DNA of 27,592 nt, taken from JBGPIT01 sp041485125 (GTDB lineage Bacteria > Desulfobacterota > Binatia > UTPRO1). The position numbers were made by a program, and so were the translations under genes. Under the pieces are notes generated by a model. The model did not search any database. It had not been told where the DNA came from and worked only from the letters and a program-made list of their open reading frames with translations. The DNA lies in contig JBGPIT010000017.1 in assembly GCA_041485125.1 (NCBI GenBank), positions 1 through 27,592 of the forward strand, read 5' to 3'. This document shows, piece after piece, positions 21,989 through 27,592 of this stretch. Every line of letters starts with the position of its first letter. Positions within the stretch are counted from its first letter, which is position 1.

Positions 21989-24427
21989 TCAGGCGGAGAG
22001 CGCGTGCACGCCGGCGGAACGGGGACGTGATGGCGCGGAGAGCACCCGTCCGCTCTCGTGCAGCGGGAAGGAGAGCGTGAAGCACGATCCTTCGCCGATG
22101 CGGCTTTCGAGCGCGATCGTCCCGCCGAGGAGCGCCGTCAGGCGGCGCACGATGTAGAGGCCGAGCCCGACGCCGTCGTGCAAGCGGCGGTCGCTGCCGT
22201 CGACCTGACGGAACATGTCGAAGATGATCGCCTGGCTCTCGGCGCTGATGCCGATGCCGGTGTCGGTGACCGAGATGGCGAGCGCGGCACCGCCGTCGGC
22301 ACTGCGGGCATGCACGTGCACCGAGCCCTGGTCGGTGAACTTGAGCGCGTTGTGGACGAGGTTCCGCACCACCATCTTGAGCTTCGGGTAGTCGCTGTGC
22401 AGCGGTGCGAGGTCGTCGTCGTGGGTGAAGCCGAGCTGCACGCCGGGCTTGACCCAGCTGTGGGGAATCTGCGTCGAGAGCTCGGCGAGCATGCCGCCGA
22501 CGTCGACGCTGGCGAACGTCATCGGAAACGCGCCCGACTCCATGCGGCTCACGTCGAGGGTCGCCTGGATCAGCTCGAGGAGCTGGCGCGACGACTCGAG
22601 CACCTTGCCGCAGATCTCCTGCTGGCGCTCGACCATCGGACCGAACTCGCCTTCACGCAACAGCTCGCTGTAGCCGATGATGGCGTTCAGCGGCGTGCGC
22701 AGCTCGTGCGACATGGTGCTGATGAACTCGGACTTGAGGCTGTTCGCCGCGCGCAGGTTCTGCACCAGACGGCCGTTCTCGAGCGCCAGCGCGGTTTGGT
22801 ACGCCATGCCGGCGAGCAGGCGGCGGGTCTTGGCCGCGAACGGCCGGGCCTGCTCGTGCGAGCCGATCACCAGCGCGCCGACGGTCTCGTTGCGAAGCGA
22901 CAGCGGGACCACCAGGATCGACCGCACCGCCCAGCGCGCGATCCACGGCGCAGCGATCAGGTGCTGGTTGTGGCCTTCGTAGCTCTCGACGTACCCGCGG
23001 CGCATGGCCTCGGCCAGGATCGGGAAGTGCGTCACGGGCAGCTCGAGCTGGCGCGCCTCCTCGAGGTAGTGCGGGTGCCGCACGTCGCTGCCGCCGGCGA
23101 TGCGGAAGGTCTGGTTCTGGCCGTCATAGACCATCACGTTCATGAAGTCGCAGCCGAGGAGCCGGCACGCGAGCGCGCTCAGACGGTCGAGACGGTCCTC
23201 GGCGTCGAGGTTGGCGTCGAGGAACTCGGAGATCTGCAACAAGGCCGACGAGATCTCGCCTTCCTCGCGCTGGCGCGTGTGCAGGGTCGCGTTCTCGATC
23301 GCGACCGCCGCCTGGTTCGCGATCCCGACCACGAGCTCGCGCTGGAAGATGGCGAGCGGGCCGGTATCGGTGCGGTAGCCGGTCGCGAAGATCCCGACCG
23401 TGCGGTTGCCGTACCGCATCGAGGTGAAGAGACCCGAGGCGATCTTCCAGCCCTGCAAGGCGCGCGCGCCCGGGCCGGTGCTGGCATCGGCGATCTCGAG
23501 CACGCCCTCGGCGGCGACGAGCGCGCCGAAGTCCCAGAACCCGCTGCTGACGGCCGAGTCGGCGGCGCCGCCGAGGCCGCGGCTCGCGAGCAGGCGGTAG
23601 CCGACGGGACTGTTCGGGTCGACGAGGATGGTCGCGCACCAGTCGGTCTTCAAGCGCTCGATCGCCACCGTGTGGAGCCGGTCGATGACGACGCCGAGGT
23701 CGAGCGAGGTCGAGAGCGCGCGGCTCACCTCCAGGAGACCGAGCGCGGTCTCCGCGGTCTGGGTGAGCTTGGCGTTGGACTCGGCGAGGCGCTCGCCGGT
23801 CGCGGCGAGATGACGGTTCTTGGCGCGCAGGTTGCGCTTGTAGAAGAAGCTCTGGTTGGCGACCAGGCAGAAGATGAAGACCGGGGCGACGAAGTAGCCC
23901 CACAAGGTCGGCTGCAGCAACGATTCGGACGAGCTGATCGCGAGCAGCGCGCCGTAGCAGAGCGTGCTGAACACGGTCATGACGATGCCGCAGGTGCCGG
24001 AGACCATCGTCGCCGGCACGATGATCATCAAGTAGAAGCACCCGAAGAGCACGCGGCTCGGACCGCTCGCGAGGAGGCCGGCCGTGATCGCGAGCGCGTC
24101 GACGGCGAGCTGCACGTAGACGAGCCCGCGCAGATCGCAGCCGCGCTTGAGCTGCCGCTCGTAGAGCACGCTCATCGCGCCGACCGAGAGGCCGACGAGG
24201 GTGAGCGCGAGCCACGGCAGGTCGATGCCGCCGGCCAGACGCATCAACGGCACGGCGATGCTCACCGCCGCCGCCGTGCGCAAGCGGGTCACCGAAAGCC
24301 AGTGATTGATCGCGGCGAGGTCGGACCGCTCGAGCGCATCGACGGCCGCCGTCTCGGCGACGGGCCCCGGAGCATTGCGGGTCCTGTGGAACACCTGCAG
24401 CACCGGCCCGGAGTGAGCAAGGCGCAT
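21989..24427 (-). CDS. Membrane histidine kinase with two GAF domains
   Basis: This 812-residue kinase has about six N-terminal helices (48-66, 70-88, 101-120, 125-147, 148-166, 177-194), a short coiled coil (200-235), and two GAF domains (about 245-385 and 405-555). HisKA follows with H574 in MSHELRTPLNAIIGY, then HATPase_c with the N box NLVHNALKFT and G boxes DTGIGISAES and GVGLGLYIVRRL. The ligand and partner regulator are unknown; no response regulator is adjacent. The start at 24427 is the first ATG in frame. It lacks a ribosome binding site and a 7-bp hairpin (24432-24451) sits where one would be, so a later start cannot be excluded. It lies downstream of the ccm operon and upstream of the porin, with gaps of over 200 bp on both sides. 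Confidence 0.88.
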   Translation of the reverse strand: MRLAHSGPVLQVFHRTRNAPGPVAETAAVDALERSDLAAINHWLSVTRLRTAAAVSIAVPLMRLAGGIDLPWLALTLVGLSVGAMSVLYERQLKRGCDLRGLVYVQLAVDALAITAGLLASGPSRVLFGCFYLMIIVPATMVSGTCGIVMTVFSTLCYGALLAISSSESLLQPTLWGYFVAPVFIFCLVANQSFFYKRNLRAKNRHLAATGERLAESNAKLTQTAETALGLLEVSRALSTSLDLGVVIDRLHTVAIERLKTDWCATILVDPNSPVGYRLLASRGLGGAADSAVSSGFWDFGALVAAEGVLEIADASTGPGARALQGWKIASGLFTSMRYGNRTVGIFATGYRTDTGPLAIFQRELVVGIANQAAVAIENATLHTRQREEGEISSALLQISEFLDANLDAEDRLDRLSALACRLLGCDFMNVMVYDGQNQTFRIAGGSDVRHPHYLEEARQLELPVTHFPILAEAMRRGYVESYEGHNQHLIAAPWIARWAVRSILVVPLSLRNETVGALVIGSHEQARPFAAKTRRLLAGMAYQTALALENGRLVQNLRAANSLKSEFISTMSHELRTPLNAIIGYSELLREGEFGPMVERQQEICGKVLESSRQLLELIQATLDVSRMESGAFPMTFASVDVGGMLAELSTQIPHSWVKPGVQLGFTHDDDLAPLHSDYPKLKMVVRNLVHNALKFTDQGSVHVHARSADGGAALAISVTDTGIGISAESQAIIFDMFRQVDGSDRRLHDGVGLGLYIVRRLTALLGGTIALESRIGEGSCFTLSFPLHESGRVLSAPSRPRSAGVHALSA

Positions 24428-24607
24428 GCCACGGACGGCGTTATCCGTCCGCCGCCGCTCGCAAAAACGGGCTCGGAAATGTTGCGGAAAAGGAACCCGT
24501 TACGCCGTCGTCGCGCCGGGTCGCGTCCGTTCGTCGCCGCCCGTTACGACAGTGACGGCGCGCTCGAGGGCTGTCGCGAGGTTACGACGGGACGGAGTCC
24601 AGGACGC

Positions 24608-24660
24608 ACGCGCCGCGGTCGGCGCGTTTGCCGTGCGGAATTACGCGCAGTCCTGTGCGC
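24608..24660 (-). terminator. Tandem hairpins after ccmD, possible end of the ccm operon
   Basis: Two stems lie just past the ccmD stop: GCGCA/TGCGC (24645-24660) and a perfect 8-bp stem ACGCGCCG/CGGCGCGT with a CGGT loop (24608-24627). No U-tract follows on the minus strand. Their position at the operon end makes a terminator role plausible. Confidence 0.4.
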
Positions 24661-24665
24661 AGCGC

Positions 24666-24824
24666 TCAGCGCCGGCCGCGCGCGTCGAGACGCGCGCGCA
24701 GATCGCGCAGCTCGCGATCGAGCGCACGGTGGCGACGTCCGAGCCGCACCAAGAAGAGCGCGAGGAGGAGCCAGAAGGCGCCGTAGGCGCTGAACAGGAA
24801 CCAGAACCGATCCGGCATGCTCAT
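24666..24824 (-). CDS. ccmD: CcmD heme exporter subunit
   Basis: CcmD is a tiny inner-membrane protein needed to release heme-loaded CcmE from the CcmABC complex in System I cytochrome c maturation. This 52-residue protein has the expected single helix (about 8-28, FLFSAYGAFWLLLALFLV) preceded by the short MSMPDRFW lead, and a strongly charged tail (HRALDRELRDLRARLDARGRR region). Length and layout match the family. Its ATG shares one base with the ccmC stop (TGATG), so the two are translationally coupled. A second ATG two codons later is possible. No ccmE is in the window. Confidence 0.9.
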   Translation of the reverse strand: MSMPDRFWFLFSAYGAFWLLLALFLVRLGRRHRALDRELRDLRARLDARGRR

Positions 24825-25549
24825 CAGCTCGCCTCCGCTTCCATCGATTGCATCTCGAGCGCGTGGAGCTCCTCGCGCAGGCGGAGCTCCTCGTAGCGCA
24901 GCCACAGCAGCCACGAGAACAATAGAATAAACGCGGCGAGCGCCACCAACAGCGTCGTCACCATGCGCGGGTCTTGCAGTCCGCCCTGCCCGGCCGGCGC
25001 CGAGATCACCGAGGGATGCATGCCGCGCCAGAGCCGTACCGAGATCATGATGAGCGGAATGTCGAGCACGCCGACCACGGCGAGCACCGCGGCGTAGCGC
25101 GCGATCTGCGGGTCGTCGCGGCCGGCGGCGCGCAGGATCAGGTAGACGGCGAAGATCGTCCACAGGATCACCGTCATCGTGAGGCGCGGATCCCACGTCC
25201 ACCACGTGCCCCAAATCGGCCGCGCCCAGATCGGGCCGGTGACGAGCACCATGGTGCAGAACAGCAGGCCGACCTCGACGGCGGCGTGCGCCAAGCGATC
25301 GTGCTCGACGCGGCCGCGCCAGAGGAAGAGCGCGCTCGCGCCGGCGGCGACGAAGAAGCCGAGGAACGCCGACCAGGCGCAGTTCACGTGGAAGTAGAAG
25401 ATGCGTTGGACGGGACCCTGCATGCGCTCGTTCGGCACGTAGAGGAACACGCACGCGAGCGCCGTCAGCATCGCCACCGTCGCGGCGATCGGCAGGAGGT
25501 GGTCGGCGGCCCAGGCGAGGCGCGAGCGCACCGTCATCGTGGCGCTCAT
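24824..25549 (-). CDS. ccmC: CcmC heme-handling protein
   Basis: CcmC presents heme to the chaperone CcmE at the outer face of the inner membrane. The 241-residue protein has six helices and the tryptophan-rich WWD motif WGTWWTWDPR at 113-122. The two conserved histidines that flank heme are H54 (FYFHVNCAW) and H178 (GMHPSVI). The tail is longer and more charged than in E. coli, with LRYEELRLREELHALEMQ as a probable coiled coil. The ATG at 25549 overlaps the ccmB stop by 4 bp (ATGA). The frame is open much further upstream, but that part is antiphase to ccmB. Confidence 0.95.
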   Translation of the reverse strand: MSATMTVRSRLAWAADHLLPIAATVAMLTALACVFLYVPNERMQGPVQRIFYFHVNCAWSAFLGFFVAAGASALFLWRGRVEHDRLAHAAVEVGLLFCTMVLVTGPIWARPIWGTWWTWDPRLTMTVILWTIFAVYLILRAAGRDDPQIARYAAVLAVVGVLDIPLIMISVRLWRGMHPSVISAPAGQGGLQDPRMVTTLLVALAAFILLFSWLLWLRYEELRLREELHALEMQSMEAEAS

Positions 25550-26199
25550 TCTTGCACCAGCCGCTCGAAAAGCATCCAGCCGCTCACGGTGAAGATGACG
25601 TCGAAGGTCGCGAGGACACGGAGCCACACCGCGGCGCTCTCGGCGCCGCCGCCCGCGAGGACGACGCGGCTCGCCTCGACGGCGCAGATCACCAGCGGCA
25701 CCAGCAGCGGCAGGACGAGGAGCGGCAGCAGCAGCTCGCGCGCCCGCAGCCGGACCGAGATCGCGGCGAAGAGCGTCGCGAGCGCCGAGAAGCCGATCAG
25801 TCCCAGCAGGTTCACGAGCAGGAACGCCAAGGGCGCGCGCGGCGGAGCGACGCCCAGCAAGAGTCCGAGCAAGACGACCAGGACGAGCTGCGCCAGGGCG
25901 AGGACGATCAGGTTGCCGAGCATCTTGGCGAGGAAGATCGCACCGCGATCGAGCGGGCTCAACAGGAGACCGTACCAGCCGCCGCTCTCGCGCTCGATCA
26001 GAAAGGCACGCTGGACCGAGAGCAGCCCGGCAAAGATGAAGGTCACCCAGAGGAGCGCCGGCGCCGCGGCCGCCGCGCCCGCCGGCTCCATCGCGAAGGT
26101 GAAGACCAGGACGATCAAGAGCACCAAGACGACGAGCGCCGAGAGCGCTTCGCGCGTCCGCAGCTCGAGACGCAGGTCTTTGTGGAGGATCGTCCACAT
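25546..26199 (-). CDS. ccmB: CcmB heme exporter permease subunit
   Basis: CcmB is the membrane partner of the CcmA ATPase in the CcmABCD complex. This 217-residue protein has six hydrophobic helices and the typical start MWTILHKDLRLELRTRE. The segment AFLIERESGGWYGLLLSPLD (about 65-84) is the conserved cytoplasmic loop that docks with CcmA. Length fits the family (about 220). It begins one base after the ccmA stop and ends in an ATGA overlap with ccmC. Confidence 0.95.
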   Translation of the reverse strand: MWTILHKDLRLELRTREALSALVVLVLLIVLVFTFAMEPAGAAAAAPALLWVTFIFAGLLSVQRAFLIERESGGWYGLLLSPLDRGAIFLAKMLGNLIVLALAQLVLVVLLGLLLGVAPPRAPLAFLLVNLLGLIGFSALATLFAAISVRLRARELLLPLLVLPLLVPLVICAVEASRVVLAGGGAESAAVWLRVLATFDVIFTVSGWMLFERLVQE

Positions 26200-26200
26200 C

Positions 26201-26932
26201 TCAGGCCGCGACCGCTCCCGTGACGCGCCGGTAGACCGTCGCCATCATTGCGCGTGCGCCGGCGTCGGTCGGACCGTCCCACACCACGCGGCCGCGGTGG
26301 ATGATCGCGGCGCGATCGGCGAGCGCGAGGCCGCGCTCGAAGTCGTGCGTCGCGACCACGAGCGTACGGCCGTCGCGACGCAGCTCGGCGAGGAGACTCG
26401 TCAGCAGATCGGCGGCGGCCGGATCGAGGCCGCTCCACGGCTCGTCGAGCAACAAGAGATCCGGATCGTGGAGGAGCGCGCGCGCCAGCGCGACCCGTTG
26501 CTCCATCCCGCGCGAGAAGACGCGCACCGGCCGCGAGCCCGTATCGGCGAGGTCGACGCGCGCGAGCCAGCCGGTCGCCCGCTCCTCGGCATCGGCGAGA
26601 CCGTAGAGCCGCGCGTAGAAGACCAGGTTTTCGTGCGCGCTCAGGTCCGGGTAGAGAAAGCTCTGGTGCCCGAGCAGGCCGAGCCGCCGGCGCGCCGCCG
26701 CCGACGCGGGCTCGGCGCCGAAGAGGCGGAGCGTGCCGCGCGACGGCTCGTAGAGCGTCGCGCACAGGCGCAGCAACGTGGTCTTGCCGGCGCCGTTCGG
26801 GCCGAAGAGCGCGACCGTCTCGCCGCGGCCGACGCGCAGGCTCAGGTCGCGCAGCACGACCGTCCGCCCGAACGTCTTGCCGATCTCCTCGGCCTCGATC
26901 GCGAGCTCGGCTGCAGGCACCGGCCCCGCCAT
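26201..26932 (-). CDS. ccmA: CcmA heme exporter ATP-binding subunit
   Basis: CcmA is the ABC ATPase that drives release of holo-CcmE in cytochrome c maturation. The 243-residue protein has Walker A GPNGAGKT (44-51), a signature-like FSRGMEQRVALARAL, Walker B LLLLDEPWSGLD and the switch histidine in VVATHDFE. The FSRGM(E/K)QR form of the signature is characteristic of CcmA. I chose the ATG at 26932; the frame is open for 13 more codons, but these would overlap the upstream CcmI-like gene. The ribosome binding site is weak, so coupling to the upstream gene is likely. Confidence 0.93.
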   Translation of the reverse strand: MAGPVPAAELAIEAEEIGKTFGRTVVLRDLSLRVGRGETVALFGPNGAGKTTLLRLCATLYEPSRGTLRLFGAEPASAAARRRLGLLGHQSFLYPDLSAHENLVFYARLYGLADAEERATGWLARVDLADTGSRPVRVFSRGMEQRVALARALLHDPDLLLLDEPWSGLDPAAADLLTSLLAELRRDGRTLVVATHDFERGLALADRAAIIHRGRVVWDGPTDAGARAMMATVYRRVTGAVAA

Positions 26933-26939
26933 ACGCGAA

Positions 26940-27224
26940 TCAACGCAGCTGGTCGAGCGCGGCGAGCGCACGCAGCGCCCGCGCCTCGTACTTCTGCCGC
27001 AGGGTCGCGTAGTCCTCGGGCGAGAGCTTCCCCATCTGGAAGTCGAACTCCGCCTCCTTGATCGCCGCGTAGGCGAGATCTTTCTCCTTCTCGAGACGGT
27101 AGCGCTCGGGGTCGCCGTGCGGTGTCACCGCGGCGGCGACGGCGTCGCGCAGCAGCGGCGCGGCGAGCACGCAGGCGACGGCGCCGATCAGGCCGAGCCC
27201 CACGACGTAGACGAGGTCGCTCAC
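26940..27224 (-). CDS. Small CcmI-like membrane protein
   Basis: This 94-residue protein has one N-terminal helix (about 5-24) and a charged soluble part: RLEKEKDLAYAAIKEAEFDF (43-62) followed by QMGKLSPEDYATLRQKYEAR (63-82). This is the pattern of the membrane-proximal part of CcmI (EKERLLRAIKDLEFD...GKLSxxDY), which helps hold apocytochrome for heme ligation. It has no C-terminal TPR domain, unlike full CcmI. The GTG start at 27224 forms a GTGA overlap with the ccmH stop. A TPR-type CcmI partner may be encoded elsewhere. The assignment rests on pattern and position in the ccm operon. Confidence 0.75.
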   Translation of the reverse strand: MSDLVYVVGLGLIGAVACVLAAPLLRDAVAAAVTPHGDPERYRLEKEKDLAYAAIKEAEFDFQMGKLSPEDYATLRQKYEARALRALAALDQLR

Positions 27225-27592
27225 GCGTCGTACCGCCGGAGCTCCGCCTCGAGCACGGCGCGTCGCGCCGCATCGGCCTCGTTCGGAGCCCGGGTCGGAG
27301 CGACGCTCACCGGCGCGGGCCGCCGCCAGCGCCGGCTGACGACGATGATCACCAGGGCCGCGATCAACACCGCGGCGAAGGGGGTCACCCAGGCAACGAT
27401 GTTGAAGCCGGTCGTAGTCGGCGCGGAGAGGATCTTCTCGCCGTACTTGAGGCGGAAGTGGTCGAGCACCTGGGCGCCGGTCAGCCCTTGCTGCAGCTGG
27501 CCTGCAATCTCTTCCTTCAACGGGATGCCGGAGGGACAGTTCAGATGGTTGCAGGCGTGGACCGTGAGACCACAACCGCACTGACAGGTGAG
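27221..27592 (-). CDS. ccmH: CcmH/NrfF-type thiol protein, C-terminal part, runs off right edge
   Basis: The visible 123 codons continue past the right edge on the minus strand. They open with LTCQCGCGLTV and CNHLNCPSG (Cys at visible positions 3, 5, 7, 14 and 19), then the CcmH-specific stretch EEIAGQLQQGLTGAQVLDHF and KYGEKILSAP, a helix (about 64-85) and a charged tail. CcmH reduces apocytochrome cysteines before heme attachment. Instead of the usual LRCxxCQ pair this protein has a TCQCGCG cluster plus more cysteines, a form I believe is seen in some deltaproteobacterial members. The tail after the helix is longer than in short CcmH. It is the first visible gene of the ccm operon. Confidence 0.85.
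   Translation of the reverse strand, partial: LTCQCGCGLTVHACNHLNCPSGIPLKEEIAGQLQQGLTGAQVLDHFRLKYGEKILSAPTTTGFNIVAWVTPFAAVLIAALVIIVVSRRWRRPAPVSVAPTRAPNEADAARRAVLEAELRRYDA

Noticed and set aside
19864..22080. A 738-codon open frame antisense to the porin gene
   Set aside because: The minus strand has a signal peptide, a DUF1302 pattern, a strong ribosome binding site and a terminator; the plus-strand frame has none of these.
22058..24793. A 911-codon open frame antisense to the GAF-GAF kinase
   Set aside because: The composition is low-complexity and charged, with no motif, while the opposite strand encodes a clear histidine kinase.
25550..26197. N-terminal extension of CcmC
   Set aside because: This part is antiphase to ccmB, and the CcmC family starts at the ATG at 25549.
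24974..27061. A 695-codon open frame antisense to ccmA, ccmB and ccmC
   Set aside because: The ccm genes on the minus strand have all expected motifs and overlapping starts and stops.

Overview
The window is about 27.6 kb of chromosome-like, very GC-rich DNA from a Gram-negative bacterium. The evidence for a two-membrane envelope is an apolipoprotein N-acyltransferase (Lnt), a DUF1302-type outer-membrane barrel protein with a signal peptide and a terminal Phe, and a System I (Ccm) cytochrome c maturation operon. The gene mix (DUF1302 porin, many orphan sensor kinases, OPT transporter, a separate small CcmI-like protein) resembles high-GC deltaproteobacterial-grade lineages such as Binatota or Myxococcota. 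That placement is inference; no rRNA or other phylogenetic marker is complete here. I see no phage, insertion sequence, CRISPR array or tRNA.

Layout. 1-698 (-): 5' part of clpB, running off the left edge. 844-4073 (+): a GT4 glycosyltransferase overlapping an amylo-alpha-1,6-glucosidase, a glucan-metabolism pair. 4092-4760 (-): rhomboid protease; it diverges from 4895-5221 (+), a small TFIIB-type zinc-ribbon protein with a good sigma70-type promoter. 5532-10952 (+): a tight signalling/envelope operon made of a soluble REC-histidine kinase, lnt, and a multi-membrane-pass histidine kinase. 11110-11940 (+): an unrecognised five-helix membrane protein with its own promoter. 11992-12659 (-): a TPR protein coupled to a possible 60-residue protein. 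12745-16815 (+): methyltransferase-like protein, OPT transporter and MFS transporter, all overlapping end to end. 16816-17364: a gene-free stretch with two large fold-back repeats of matching geometry. 17365-18978 (+): HEAT-repeat protein.

The right part reads leftward. A ccm operon (ccmH partial, ccmI-like, ccmA, ccmB, ccmC, ccmD; 27592-24666) is followed by a GAF-GAF membrane histidine kinase (24427-21989), a DUF1302 porin (21777-19999) and an isocitrate-lyase/PEP-mutase-family lyase (19888-19016). An intrinsic terminator sits between the last two, and its U-tract runs into the lyase ribosome binding site.

Most genes are ordinary housekeeping or envelope genes. The stretches that deserve a second look are the paired inverted repeats at 16848-17288, the kinase-lnt-kinase operon (three histidine kinases in the window, no DNA-binding response regulator), and the terminator/leader in front of the lyase gene.
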